A DNA stretch of 63,228 nucleotides from Pelagimonas sp. GTDB lineage: Bacteria; Pseudomonadota; Alphaproteobacteria; Rhodobacterales; Rhodobacteraceae. The translations under genes were made by a program, and so were the position numbers. The notes under the pieces were generated by a model. It did not search any database. It was not told the DNA's origin and saw nothing but the letters and a program-made list of their open reading frames with translations. The stretch is taken from contig JAOARQ010000011.1 in NCBI GenBank assembly GCA_025210455.1, forward strand, positions 1-63,228, in the 5' to 3' direction. Positions within the stretch are counted from its first letter, which is position 1; the number at the start of each line of letters is the position of its first letter. Below are positions 24,165 to 33,571 of this stretch, piece by piece.

Positions 24165-25118
24165 TCAATGCGCGGCCGATTTCCCACCAAACAGCGGCAT
24201 GATGCCTTTGACCACAATCGGGATCAGGATCAGGCCAATCACAAACCCCAGCAGGAAATCCATCACAGCGGTCAGCGCCCATTCCAGCGCGCCATTGCCC
24301 GCCCCAAAATCATGCGCGATGTGCTTGATAGTTTCATAGGGCAGATGCCAGCCCATCTCATGCAGGCTGTGCTCAACAATTGAGCCCCCGACCCACAGCA
24401 TCGCCGCAGTGCCGATGATCATCAACGCCTTAAGCAGCCAGGGCATAAACCGCACAATCCCCGCGCCAAGATTGCGCGAAAACCCGGTGCGGCCATTCTG
24501 GTTCATCCAAAGCCCCACATCGTCCATCTTAACAATCACAGCCACAGCCCCATAGACCGCCAGCGTGATCATCACTGCCACCACCGCCAGCGTGGCCGCC
24601 TGCATCCAAAAGCTGGGGGCTTCGATGGCCGAAAGCGAAATCACCATGATCTCAGCCGACAGAATGAAATCGGTCTTGATCGCACCACGCACCTTCTGTT
24701 CTTCCAGATGCGTCGGATCGCCAACCGCGTGGCTTCCATCCGGACCACCAGAATGATCATCATGCGGCATCAACACGTGCACGATCTTCTCTGCCCCTTC
24801 AAAGCACAGGTAACACCCGCCCAGGATCAGCAAAGGCCAGACCAGCCAGGGCGCAAAAGCCGCCATCAAAAGCGTCGCAGGCATCAGCAGCACCAGCTTG
24901 TTGATCAACGACCCCCGCGCGATCCGCCAAATGATCGGCAGTTCCCGCGCCGGGGCAAACCCCTGCACATACTTCGGCGTCACAGCCGCGTCATCAATCA
25001 CCACACCTGCGGTCTTTGACCCGGCCTTGGCCGCCGCCGCCGCGATATCATCCACCGATGCCGCCGCCACTTTGGCAATCGCCGCCACATCATCCAAAAG
25101 CGCCAGAAGTCCGCTCAT
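24165..25118 (-). CDS. DUF808 family membrane protein
   Basis: This 317-residue protein starts with the signature MSGLLALLDDVAAIAKVAAAS of DUF808 (YedI-like) proteins, followed by IDDAAVTPKYVQGF and several membrane helices (about residues 70-110, 150-185, 215-245, 285-310). Family function is unknown; relatives have been linked to the inner membrane. The start at 25118 is supported by GGAGG seven bases upstream; an in-frame ATG at 25148 adds ten unlikely residues. Confidence 0.9.
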   Translation of the reverse strand: MSGLLALLDDVAAIAKVAAASVDDIAAAAAKAGSKTAGVVIDDAAVTPKYVQGFAPARELPIIWRIARGSLINKLVLLMPATLLMAAFAPWLVWPLLILGGCYLCFEGAEKIVHVLMPHDDHSGGPDGSHAVGDPTHLEEQKVRGAIKTDFILSAEIMVISLSAIEAPSFWMQAATLAVVAVMITLAVYGAVAVIVKMDDVGLWMNQNGRTGFSRNLGAGIVRFMPWLLKALMIIGTAAMLWVGGSIVEHSLHEMGWHLPYETIKHIAHDFGAGNGALEWALTAVMDFLLGFVIGLILIPIVVKGIMPLFGGKSAAH

Positions 25119-25210
25119 CAAAGCCTCCGTAAATCTCGCTTCAAACATAGGGGCGGCCGCATCCGCGCACTAGGGGAAGAAACGATTCCCACAAACCCCA
25201 ACCTCTTGCC

Positions 25211-25282
25211 TTTAGGATTAACCTAAACCCCGTTTGAATGTTACCGCCATCACAGGGAAACCCACAGCTTTTATCGCTAACA
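25211..25282 (+). promoter_or_regulatory. Operator region upstream of gap
   Basis: TTTAGG-ATTAA-CCTAAA forms a perfect dyad at 25211-25227. TGTTACCGCCATCA (25239-25252) and TTTTATCGCTAACA (25269-25282) each resemble the palindrome TGTTAnCGnTAACA, as I recall it, of the LacI-type carbon regulator CceR. They start exactly 30 bp apart, about three helical turns. The factor assignment is inference. Confidence 0.4.
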
Positions 25283-25370
25283 GTCTGAGGCAAAACGGCT
25301 TTCTCACTGGCCCTGAGGGGCTGCTGCGAATATATGAAGCGCAATTAACACTTTCTTAGGAGACGTGGTC

Positions 25371-26372
25371 ATGACTGTCACAGTCGGGATTAACGGATTG
25401 GGCCGCATTGGCCGCTGCACACTCACTCATATCGCCGAAGCGGCACGGACCGACGTCAAAGTGGTCAAGGTCAACGCCCCCGGCCCCATCGACACCCATG
25501 CCCACCTGCTGCGCTACGACTCGGTCCATGGCCGCTTTGGTAATGAAATCAAAGTCGACGGCAATACCATGGATCTCGGCCATGGCGCTTTCGAGGTCAT
25601 GAGTTCCTATGAACCCACCGAACTGGATTGGTCCGGCTGTGACGTGGTTCTGGAATGCACCGGCAAGTTCAACGATGGCGAAAAAGCCAAAGTGCATCTG
25701 GGCCAGGGCGCAAAGTCTGTCCTGATCTCAGCCCCGGCCAAGAACGTGCAAAAAACCATCGTGTATGGCGTCAACGACAGCGACCTTGCTGCGGGCGACA
25801 CCATGATCTCGAACGGGTCATGCACCACCAACTGCCTTGCCCCGGTGGCCAAAGTTCTGGAAGCTTCTTTCGGCATTGAATCGGGCATCATGACCACGAT
25901 CCACGCCTATACCGGCGATCAGCCCACACTTGACCGTCGCCACAAAGACCTCTACCGCGCCCGCGCCGCCGCCATGTCGATGATCCCAACCTCGACCGGC
26001 GCGGCCAAAGCTCTGGGTGAAGTGCTGCCGCAACTAAAAGGCAAACTGGACGGCTCCGCCGTGCGCGTCCCCACACCAAATGTCTCAGCGGTTGACCTGA
26101 CCTTCTACGCAAAGAAAGACGTCACTGCGGAAGACGTAAACGCTGCAATGAAAGCCGCCGCTGAAGGTGAGCTGAACGGTGTTCTGGGTTACGATGAAGA
26201 ACAGAAAGTCTCCATCGACTTCAATCACACCACCGAAAGCTCCATCTTCGCACCAGATCAGACCAAAGTCATCGGCGGGCGTCTGGTGCGCATTCTGGCA
26301 TGGTACGACAACGAATGGGGTTTCTCGGTACGTATGGCCGATGTTGCCGCCGCGATGGGCCGCAACCTGTAA
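25371..26372 (+). CDS. gap: Type I glyceraldehyde-3-phosphate dehydrogenase
   Basis: This enzyme oxidises glyceraldehyde 3-phosphate to 1,3-bisphosphoglycerate with NAD in central carbon metabolism. The 333-residue protein has the Rossmann motif GINGLGRIGR at the N-terminus, the catalytic cysteine in SNGSCTTNC (about residue 154), and WYDNEWGFS near the end, all as expected. The ATG at 25371 follows AGGAG with 8-base spacing; a GTG two codons upstream is less likely. A strong intrinsic terminator follows at 26404. Paralogues are common in this group, so it need not be the only copy. Confidence 0.96.
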   Translation: MTVTVGINGLGRIGRCTLTHIAEAARTDVKVVKVNAPGPIDTHAHLLRYDSVHGRFGNEIKVDGNTMDLGHGAFEVMSSYEPTELDWSGCDVVLECTGKFNDGEKAKVHLGQGAKSVLISAPAKNVQKTIVYGVNDSDLAAGDTMISNGSCTTNCLAPVAKVLEASFGIESGIMTTIHAYTGDQPTLDRRHKDLYRARAAAMSMIPTSTGAAKALGEVLPQLKGKLDGSAVRVPTPNVSAVDLTFYAKKDVTAEDVNAAMKAAAEGELNGVLGYDEEQKVSIDFNHTTESSIFAPDQTKVIGGRLVRILAWYDNEWGFSVRMADVAAAMGRNL

Positions 26373-26403
26373 CACAATCGCCATTCTTGTTCGGAAACTC
26401 AAA

Positions 26404-26431
26404 CGCCCGGCCAACTCAGGTCGGGCGTTTT
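26404..26431 (+). terminator. Intrinsic terminator of gap
   Basis: CGCCCGGCC (26404-26412) pairs with GGTCGGGCG (26419-26427) over nine pairs, followed by TTTTAA. Confidence 0.85.
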
Positions 26432-26440
26432 AATTCAGGG

Positions 26441-26631
26441 AAAAGGGGCGCTGCCCCCTTGGCCTGCGGCCAATTCCCCCGAGGTATTTAAAGACCAAAG
26501 AAAAGCGCCCTCTGCCTATGACAGCAGAGGGTCTTCTCCGGTCGCGGTCATCGGCTCCTCAGCCTGTACCGCGAAACGAGATGACATCAGAAATCTAAAA
26601 AATTTGTGTCTTCTTTGGTCCAAAAATACCT
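26441..26631. repeat. REP-like palindromic intergenic element with long inverted ends
   Basis: This 307-base gene gap (26373-26679) holds the gap terminator, a GC palindrome region (GGGGCGCTGCCCC, then TTGGCC/GGCCAA at 26459-26473), and a 21-base arm at 26482-26502 (key bases AGGTATTT...ACCAAAGAA). Its inverted copy is at 26611-26631. Between them lies an 8-bp hairpin (26508-26515 / 26524-26531). Such GC palindromes followed by ACCAAAGAA are, in my recollection, frequent between roseobacter genes. No coding gene seen. Confidence 0.5.
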
Positions 26632-26679
26632 AAATACCCCATCTCAAGATTATGCACCAAGATTGAGGGGGTATTGAAA

Positions 26680-28017
26680 TCAGCCCAGATAGTCAGCGCG
26701 CTGCAAACCGTATTTGGCCATTTTCTCATTCAGAGTGCGGCGCGGCAGGCAGAGTTCCTCCATGACCGAGGCGATGGATCCCTTGTGGCGGCGCATGGTG
26801 TTGTCGATCAACATGCGTTCAAAGGCTTCGACATATTCTTTCAGTGGTTTGCCTTCGGTGGTCATCACCGGCTGCATCTGATCATGATCAGACATCAGCA
26901 GCGAAGCGATAGTTCCCTGACCGCGGCGCGATTGCAGCACAGCCCGTTCAGCCAGATTGATCAATTGGCGAATATTGCCGGGCCATGGGGCTTGCAAAAG
27001 CTGCGCCGCTTCCTGCGCAGAGACTTTTGGGGCATCACAGCCGTATTCATCGGCGAACTGTTCGCTCAGGCGGGTAAAGAGAGTCAGGATATCTTCGCCG
27101 CGCGCGCGCAGTGGTGGCACAACGATTTTCAACGCGGCAAGACGATAATACAGATCCGGGCGCAGGGCCTGTTCGCAGGTGCGCCCCTCTTCTTGCAGGT
27201 TAGAGATCGCGACGATCCGGGTTTCTGGAGGTGTCCCCTGTTCGTTGATCGCTGACAACAGCCGCGCCTGCGCGGCGTCTGAAAGCACCTCTATGTCTTC
27301 CAGAACCAGCGTGCCACCGCGGGCTTCTTCGATGGCAGGCAGGCGGGTGTCTTCTGGCATCATCGGACCAAACAGCCGACGCATCAGCGCATCTTCATCC
27401 ATGGCACCACAGGAGAGCAGGACAAACTTTTTAGCCCCGCGCGATCCCACAGCGTGCAAAGCATGAGCCACCAGTGTTTTACCAGTGCCGGTTTCGCCTT
27501 CGATCAGCACATGCCCATCGGCCTGCCCGAGATCAAGAATATCCTCGCGCATCCGTTCCATCACCGGGCTGGAGCCGATCAGCTTTTCCATGATCTGCCC
27601 GCCCTCTGACAGCTCGCGGCGCAGCGCGCGGGTGTCCAGCGTTAGGCGGCGCGCATTGGTGGCCTTTTTGGCCAGTTCCGACATCCGATCCGGGTTAAAG
27701 GGCTTTTCGAGGAAATCAAACGCGCCGATGCGCATGGCTTCGACCGCGATAGGCACATCGCCATGTCCGGTGATCATGATCACTGGCAGCGCGCTATCCG
27801 CCCCCATCAGTTTCTTGAGCAGTTGGATCCCATCCATGCCCGGCATTTTGATGTCGGAAATCACAATCCCCGGGTAATCTGGCCCAATTGCGCCCAGAGC
27901 CTCTTCTCCGCTGGCGAAGGTTTCTGTGTCATAGCCAGACAGCGCAAGCCATTGGCTGATCGACTGCCGCATATCCTGCTCATCATCAACGATGGCGATT
28001 TTCATTGCTTTTGCCAT
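26680..28017 (-). CDS. DctD-type NtrC-family response regulator lacking GAFTGA
   Basis: This 445-residue response regulator has a receiver domain (phospho-Asp55 in VISDIKMPG), an AAA+ domain with Walker A GETGTGKT (174-181), and a C-terminal Fis-type helix-turn-helix (KGSIASVMEELCLPRRTLNE). The loop that contacts sigma-54 is missing: after LFG (215-217) the sequence goes to PMMPEDTRLPAIEEARGG without GAFTGA, and Walker B reads LVLED instead of LFLDE. It probably does not open sigma-54 promoters in the usual way. It follows the dctB-like kinase by 7 bases. The C4-dicarboxylate role is inference from resemblance. Confidence 0.85.
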   Translation of the reverse strand: MAKAMKIAIVDDEQDMRQSISQWLALSGYDTETFASGEEALGAIGPDYPGIVISDIKMPGMDGIQLLKKLMGADSALPVIMITGHGDVPIAVEAMRIGAFDFLEKPFNPDRMSELAKKATNARRLTLDTRALRRELSEGGQIMEKLIGSSPVMERMREDILDLGQADGHVLIEGETGTGKTLVAHALHAVGSRGAKKFVLLSCGAMDEDALMRRLFGPMMPEDTRLPAIEEARGGTLVLEDIEVLSDAAQARLLSAINEQGTPPETRIVAISNLQEEGRTCEQALRPDLYYRLAALKIVVPPLRARGEDILTLFTRLSEQFADEYGCDAPKVSAQEAAQLLQAPWPGNIRQLINLAERAVLQSRRGQGTIASLLMSDHDQMQPVMTTEGKPLKEYVEAFERMLIDNTMRRHKGSIASVMEELCLPRRTLNEKMAKYGLQRADYLG

Positions 28018-28024
28018 GAGGGCT

Positions 28025-29785
28025 TTACTCCGCCGCTTCTATTGTTTCGTTCAGCACAGGCAGCTGCATTTCAAACACTGCTCCGCCGTCTTCGCCGTTG
28101 CGCGCGGTCAGGCGACCGCCCAGTTCCGAGACAATCCCCGATGAGATCGCCAGCCCAAGCCCCACCCCGTCACCGGGTTGCTTGGTGGTGTAAAACGGTT
28201 CAAACAGCGCATCGAGGTCTTCGATCCCATGCCCATTGTCGCGCACGCTGAGCGTGGCAGTTTCACCAGCCGCCAGAATGATTTCCACCTGCGGGTCGCC
28301 CACTGATTTGGTGGCGTCCAGCGCATTGCGCAAGAGGTTCACCAAAACCTGTTCGATACGCATACGATCCCCCATCACCCGCACCGGCGCATCTGGGAGA
28401 ATTTTCTGAATTTTCACCCGACGGGATTTCAACTGCGGCTCCATCATCGACATAGATGACGCCAGCGCATCAGCCATATCCACCGGAGAAAAGCTTTCCT
28501 GACCCTTGCGGGCATAGGATTTCAGCTGTCGGGTGATCGCGCCCATGCGTTCAATCAGATCGTCAATACGGTGAAACGCGGCCAAAGATTCCTCGGGGCG
28601 GTTGCGGCTAAGCAGCAGGCGTGCGCCTGCCAGATAGGTTTTCATCGCCGCCAGTGGCTGGTTCAATTCATGGCTGACCGCCGCCGACATTTCCCCCAGC
28701 GCCGCCAGCTTCGAACTTTGCGCCAGCGACTGTTCCGCCACCGCGAGGTTTTCCTGCACCCGTTCGCGTTCGGCAATTTCCCGTTGCAGCCGGGCGTTCA
28801 AAACCCGCAGATCCGCACTTTCGCGCTGGAACAAAGCCATGCGCACCGCTGTTTTGCGCGACAGCGTGTAAAAGGCCAGCGCCGCCAGAATGGCAAAGCC
28901 CATCAATTCCAGCGCCAGCACCGCATTCACCCGTTCGCGCACATTGGCATAGGTGGTGAAGGTGGTCAGGGTCCAGCCGCGAAACGGGATGCGGCCATCA
29001 ATGCGCATCACCGCCTCGCCTTGCAGATAGGCGTCAGCCTCTTGCTGGGTCCAATCGGCCGTGGCGCGAATGGCCCGCTCAATCGCCCCATCGGCAGGCT
29101 GGCGTTCCAGCGCTGTTTCCACTGGCAACCCACGCCAGCGCGGCTCGGTGGCCAGAATAATTGTCCCTTCCGAATCTGTCACCAGAACCGCATCGGAAAT
29201 CCCCGCCCAAGCGCGTTCGAATTTCGCCAGGTCGACCTCGACCACAATCACACCCGCCGGATGCCCTTGGCTTTCCAGCCTGCGGGAATAGGCGAAACTA
29301 AAGCCCCCGGCCTCGCGTTCCTGAACAGAAAACACCGTGGTGTTGGACCGCAACGCATCCACAAAGAAGCCGCTGCCGCGATGGGTTTCCCCCAGCCGGT
29401 TGCGATCCGTGGCCGCCACCGTGCGCCCCTCGCGATCCAGCAACACCAGCGAGGCCGCTCCGATTTCATCCACAAAGGAAATCAGCCGCTGCGAGCTTTG
29501 AGAAAAATCTTCGGAATTCAACGCCCCGATCAGTGCCGGATCCCGCGCCAGAAGCTGCGGCACAATGGCATTGCGGCGCAGTTCAGAAACCAGATTGCCG
29601 GAATAAAGCGCCAGACGCAGCTCAGCCCGGTTTTGCGTGGCTTCGGTGAAACGGTTGGTCAGCAGCCGATTGGTGAACCAGGCCGTGGCCACCGCAGCCA
29701 CCAGCAAAGCCAACAACGCAAACCGCACCCGCGCGGAAAGCGGGACGGAATTGCGAAATGCTGAAATGCCAGTTGTTTGTGCCAT
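28025..29785 (-). CDS. DctB-type membrane sensor histidine kinase
   Basis: This 586-residue kinase has a first membrane helix (ARVRFALLALLVAAVATAWF), a large periplasmic Cache-like sensor, a second helix (ALELMGFAILAALAFY, about residues 290-310), a coiled coil, the H box SAAVSHELNQPLAAM, and ATP-binding N, G1 and G2 boxes (VNLLRNALDA, VRDNGHGIE, GVGLGLAIS). The arrangement is that of DctB, which senses C4-dicarboxylates. The start is uncertain: a TTG at 29821 is in frame and lies just after the purQ stop. No dct transport genes are adjacent. Confidence 0.85.
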   Translation of the reverse strand: MAQTTGISAFRNSVPLSARVRFALLALLVAAVATAWFTNRLLTNRFTEATQNRAELRLALYSGNLVSELRRNAIVPQLLARDPALIGALNSEDFSQSSQRLISFVDEIGAASLVLLDREGRTVAATDRNRLGETHRGSGFFVDALRSNTTVFSVQEREAGGFSFAYSRRLESQGHPAGVIVVEVDLAKFERAWAGISDAVLVTDSEGTIILATEPRWRGLPVETALERQPADGAIERAIRATADWTQQEADAYLQGEAVMRIDGRIPFRGWTLTTFTTYANVRERVNAVLALELMGFAILAALAFYTLSRKTAVRMALFQRESADLRVLNARLQREIAERERVQENLAVAEQSLAQSSKLAALGEMSAAVSHELNQPLAAMKTYLAGARLLLSRNRPEESLAAFHRIDDLIERMGAITRQLKSYARKGQESFSPVDMADALASSMSMMEPQLKSRRVKIQKILPDAPVRVMGDRMRIEQVLVNLLRNALDATKSVGDPQVEIILAAGETATLSVRDNGHGIEDLDALFEPFYTTKQPGDGVGLGLAISSGIVSELGGRLTARNGEDGGAVFEMQLPVLNETIEAAE

Positions 29786-29822
29786 CAGACGCAGGATAGG
29801 CCCCGCGCCCGAAAGGCTCAAG

Positions 29823-30491
29823 TCATGCGTTGGTCAGCGCATCGGTCAGATGGGCGAAAAGGCGCGCACCATCTTCGTTGCCATGGGCGGATTCCGACGC
29901 ACGTTCCGGGTGGGGCATCATCCCCAGCACGCGGGCGTTGGGTGACAGGATGCCCGCAATATCCCGCGCCGAGCCATTGGGGTTGTCTGTATAGCGGAAG
30001 GCCACGCGCCCTTCCCCTTCCAGACGGTTCAATGTCTCATCATCTGCGAAATAATTGCCATCGTGGTGCGCGATCGGCAGCGCCAGCTCAGTGCCCGCGC
30101 CATAGCCCGTTGTGTAAAGGCTGTTACCGTTTTCCACCTTCAGACCAATGGTGCGGCAGATGTATTTCAGCCCTGCATTGCGCAGCAGGGCGCCGGGCAG
30201 CAGACCGGTTTCGGTCAGCACCTGAAAGCCATTGCAAACCCCCAGCACATAACCGCCACGATCCGCATGCGCCTTGACCTCGTTTACAATCGGCGCATTG
30301 GCAGCAATCGCCCCGCAGCGCAGATAGTCGCCAAAGGAAAACCCGCCAGGCACCCCAACGATATCCACCCCTTCCGGCAGCGCTGTGTCTTTGTGCCAGA
30401 CCATTTCGACCTGCAGACCCGCCTGTTCAAAGGCAACGGCCATGTCACGGTCACAGTTTGACCCCGGAAATACGATGACGGCAGCTTTCAT
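29823..30491 (-). CDS. purQ: Phosphoribosylformylglycinamidine synthase, glutaminase subunit
   Basis: This 222-residue class I glutamine amidotransferase supplies ammonia to PurL. Its start [16 protein letters not shown] is canonical. The catalytic Cys is in GVCNGFQVL (about residue 86) and the C-terminal His-x-Glu is in MPHPERA (about 195). It completes the PurL-PurQ-PurS complex with purS 130 bases upstream and purL at 7.9 kb. A GGAAAGGATCC-like ribosome site precedes the ATG. Confidence 0.97.
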   Translation of the reverse strand: MKAAVIVFPGSNCDRDMAVAFEQAGLQVEMVWHKDTALPEGVDIVGVPGGFSFGDYLRCGAIAANAPIVNEVKAHADRGGYVLGVCNGFQVLTETGLLPGALLRNAGLKYICRTIGLKVENGNSLYTTGYGAGTELALPIAHHDGNYFADDETLNRLEGEGRVAFRYTDNPNGSARDIAGILSPNARVLGMMPHPERASESAHGNEDGARLFAHLTDALTNA

Positions 30492-30623
30492 GAGGGGATC
30501 CTTTCCTAAGGTCTCAAGAGGTGAATTCAGTCAGTACAGCCGCGCCCACTGGCGCAACATGGTCAAAGACAGCCAAGGCCCACGCACACCAGGCGATGGG
30601 CCATCAGCGGGGGCAGACCCGGG

Positions 30624-30854
30624 TCAGAGGGTCTCGATGCGATAGCTTTCGATCACCGTATTGGCGAGCAGCTTTTCACACATGTCCTTGATGGTGTCTT
30701 CCGACGTGCCCTCTGCCAGATCCAACTCGATGACCTTGCCCTGACGCACACCTTCGACGCCCTCAAACCCCAGCGCCCCCAGCGCATGACGAATGGCTTC
30801 GCCCTGCGGATCAAGAACACCCTGCTTCAGCATGACATGCACACGAACTTTCAT
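30624..30854 (-). CDS. purS: Phosphoribosylformylglycinamidine synthase subunit PurS
   Basis: This 76-residue protein is the small FGAM synthase subunit that joins PurL and PurQ. It starts MKVRVHVMLKQGVLDPQGEA, the family signature, and contains VRQGKVIELDL. The start at 30854 follows AAAGGAC; the longer frame to 30992 would run through the purC terminator. The gene order on the minus strand is purC, purS, purQ. Confidence 0.95.
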   Translation of the reverse strand: MKVRVHVMLKQGVLDPQGEAIRHALGALGFEGVEGVRQGKVIELDLAEGTSEDTIKDMCEKLLANTVIESYRIETL

Positions 30855-30984
30855 GACCCGGTCCTTTCGCTGGTATCGTTGGCCGCGAAGAACCCCAAGC
30901 AGGGCAAGATTGCAAGTGTTAATCGCGTCAAACGCCCGGAAACCCCCCGGACAAAAAGCCCCAGAGCGGCAAATCGGCAAAACA

Positions 30985-31016
30985 AAAGGCACGGGATGCG
31001 CGCATCCCGTGCCTTT
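30985..31016 (-). terminator. Perfect 32-bp palindrome between purC and purS
   Basis: The arms are AAAGGCACGGGATGCG and its complement, without a loop apart from the central GCGC. On the minus strand it is followed by TTTTGTTTT, so it can terminate purC. It lies 22 bases beyond the purC stop. Confidence 0.85.
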
Positions 31017-31037
31017 CCGACATGATTAAGCCTGTGA

Positions 31038-31799
31038 TCAGTTGATCAGGGTTGGCTTGGTCGCATGGGTCTGGGTCTTGGGCAGAACGCCCAGACGCTT
31101 CGCCACCTCGGTATAAGCATCCGCCAGATCCCCCAGATCCTGACGGAAAACATCTTTGTCCAGCTTTGCGCCGGTTTCGATATCCCACAGGCGGCAGCTG
31201 TCGGGTGAAATCTCATCCGCAACGATCAGGCGCTGATAATCACCGTCATAGATACGGCCAATTTCGATTTTGAAATCCACCAGACGGATACCCACGCCAA
31301 ACATCAGGCCGGACATAAAGTCATTCACCCGCAGGGCAAGCGACACGATATCATCCATATCCTGCTGGCTGGCCCAGCCAAAGGCGGCAATATGTTCTTC
31401 GCTGACCAGAGGATCCCCCAGCGCATCGTCCTTATAGCAATACTCAACGATCGGACGCGGCAGCGCGGTGCCTTCTTCAATGCCCAGACGCTTGCACATG
31501 GAACCCGCCGCATAGTTGCGCACGATCACTTCCAACGGAACAATTTCACAGGCACGCACCAGCTGTTCGCGCATATTCAGACGTTTCAGGAAATGCGTCG
31601 GCACGCCCACGCTGTTCAGACCGGTCATGAAGAACTCAGACAGGCGGTTGTTCAACACACCCTTGCCTTCAATCACATCCTTCTTTTCCGCGTTAAAAGC
31701 AGTGGCATCATCTTTGAAGTACTGCACAATGGTCCCCGGTTCCGGGCCTTCATACAGGATCTTTGCCTTGCCTTCGTAAATCTTCTTGCGCCGAGCCAT
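31038..31799 (-). CDS. purC: SAICAR synthetase
   Basis: This 253-residue enzyme joins CAIR and aspartate in purine synthesis. It shows the typical N-terminus [14 protein letters not shown], the [10 protein letters not shown] block at about 32-41, [17 protein letters not shown] at about 90-106, and KIEIGR near 170. Length is normal. It is divergent from prfC and is followed by a strong palindrome terminator before purS. Confidence 0.97.
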   Translation of the reverse strand: MARRKKIYEGKAKILYEGPEPGTIVQYFKDDATAFNAEKKDVIEGKGVLNNRLSEFFMTGLNSVGVPTHFLKRLNMREQLVRACEIVPLEVIVRNYAAGSMCKRLGIEEGTALPRPIVEYCYKDDALGDPLVSEEHIAAFGWASQQDMDDIVSLALRVNDFMSGLMFGVGIRLVDFKIEIGRIYDGDYQRLIVADEISPDSCRLWDIETGAKLDKDVFRQDLGDLADAYTEVAKRLGVLPKTQTHATKPTLIN

Positions 31800-31972
31800 C
31801 GCCTGCGTCCCCTTACCCTAAGGCCGCGCCCCTCGCGCGGGATGCGCCCTCATAGATCAAGGCGCGCTGCGCTGCAAGTATTGGGGTGAAACAGGCAGAT
31901 CATCATGCGCATGCTTTGTGCATGGGTTCTGCATGGATTGTGCTACCCCAATTTTCGCGCTATGCGGCGCTT

Positions 31973-33571
31973 ATGTTGGATAATCGCCCAGACCTGCCCG
32001 CTGAAATCGCCCGTCGTCGGACCTTTGCGATCATTTCGCACCCGGACGCCGGCAAGACCACGCTGACGGAAAAATTCCTGCTGTATGGCGGTGCCATTCA
32101 GATGGCCGGGCAAGTGCGCGCAAAAGGCGAAGCGCGGCGGACGCGGTCAGACTTTATGCAGATGGAAAAGGACCGTGGGATTTCGGTCTCAGCCTCAGCA
32201 ATGTCGTTTGATTTCAACACTTTCCGGTTCAATCTTGTTGACACTCCCGGTCACTCGGATTTCTCGGAAGATACCTATCGCACCCTGACCGCCGTGGATG
32301 CGGCTGTGATGGTGATTGACGGGGCCAAAGGGGTGGAAAGCCAGACGCAGAAACTGTTCGAGGTGTGCCGCCTGCGCGATCTGCCCATTCTGACCTTCTG
32401 TAACAAGATGGACCGCGAAGCGCGGGACACTTTTGAAATCATTGATGAAATTCAGGAAAACCTCGCGATAGACGTGACACCGGCCTCATGGCCGATTGGC
32501 ATGGGCCGCGATTTCCTGGGCTGCTATGATATGTTAAACGACCGACTGGAACTGATGGATCGCGCCGACCGGAATGTTGTCGCAGAAACCATTCAGATCA
32601 ATGGCTTGGACGATCCTGAACTGGAAAAACACATCCCGGAAACCCTGCTGGAGCAGCTGCGCGAAGAGGTCGAAATGGCCAAAGAGCTGCTGCCCAAGCT
32701 GGACCCGCAATCAGTTCTCGAAGGTCACATGACCCCGATCTGGTTTGGCTCTGCGATTAATTCCTTTGGTGTCAAAGAGTTGATGGACGGTATTGGCACC
32801 TACGGCCCAGAGCCGCAGGTGCAGAAAGCCGAACCGCGCCAGATCGCACCCGAGGAAAAGAAAGTCGCGGGCTTTGTGTTCAAAGTGCAGGCCAATATGG
32901 ATCCAAAGCACCGCGACCGGGTGGCCTTTGTGCGCATGGCATCAGGCCATTTCAAGCGCGGCATGAAGCTGACCCATGTGCGCACCAAAAAGCCCATGGC
33001 CGTCTCAAACCCGGTGCTTTTTCTGGCCTCTGACAGAGAGTTAGCCGAAGAAGCCTGGGCTGGTGATATCATCGGCATCCCCAACCACGGCCAGCTGCGC
33101 ATCGGTGATACGCTGACCGAAGGCGAAGCCCTGCGCGTCAGCGGCATCCCCTCATTTGCGCCGGAACTGCTGCAGGGCGTGCGCGCTGGCGATCCGCTGA
33201 AAGCCAAGCATCTTGAAAAAGCGCTGATGCAATTCGCCGAAGAAGGTGCAGCCAAGGTGTTCAAACCCATGATCGGCTCTGGCTTTATTGTCGGCGTTGT
33301 GGGCGCGCTGCAATTCGAAGTTCTGGGCAGCCGGATTGAGCTGGAATACGGCCTGCCGGTGCGCTTTGACGCCTCGCAATTTACTTCGGCCCGCTGGGTG
33401 CATGGGGCGCAGGACGCGGTAGATAAATTCGTCAACGCCAACAAACAGCACATCAGTTATGACCATGACGGCGATGTGGTTTATCTGACGCGTTTACAAT
33501 GGGATATCGACCGTATTGAACGCGACTATCCCGATGTAACCCTGTCAGCTACCAAGGAAATGATGGTCTGA
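31973..33571 (+). CDS. prfC: Peptide chain release factor 3
   Basis: This 532-residue GTPase recycles release factors 1 and 2 from the ribosome. G1 is SHPDAGKTTL, G3 is DTPGHSDFS, and G4 is NKMD, followed by elongation-factor-like domains. The ATG at 31973 (MLDNRPDLPAEIARRRTF) is the family start; an upstream in-frame ATG at 31886 adds an atypical 29 residues. The next ORF begins at the A of the TGA stop. Confidence 0.96.
   Translation: MLDNRPDLPAEIARRRTFAIISHPDAGKTTLTEKFLLYGGAIQMAGQVRAKGEARRTRSDFMQMEKDRGISVSASAMSFDFNTFRFNLVDTPGHSDFSEDTYRTLTAVDAAVMVIDGAKGVESQTQKLFEVCRLRDLPILTFCNKMDREARDTFEIIDEIQENLAIDVTPASWPIGMGRDFLGCYDMLNDRLELMDRADRNVVAETIQINGLDDPELEKHIPETLLEQLREEVEMAKELLPKLDPQSVLEGHMTPIWFGSAINSFGVKELMDGIGTYGPEPQVQKAEPRQIAPEEKKVAGFVFKVQANMDPKHRDRVAFVRMASGHFKRGMKLTHVRTKKPMAVSNPVLFLASDRELAEEAWAGDIIGIPNHGQLRIGDTLTEGEALRVSGIPSFAPELLQGVRAGDPLKAKHLEKALMQFAEEGAAKVFKPMIGSGFIVGVVGALQFEVLGSRIELEYGLPVRFDASQFTSARWVHGAQDAVDKFVNANKQHISYDHDGDVVYLTRLQWDIDRIERDYPDVTLSATKEMMV

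Noticed and set aside
28571-29764. 397-residue plus-strand open frame
   Set aside because: It is antisense to the DctB-type kinase. Composition is biased to Arg/His/Gln and no motif is present.
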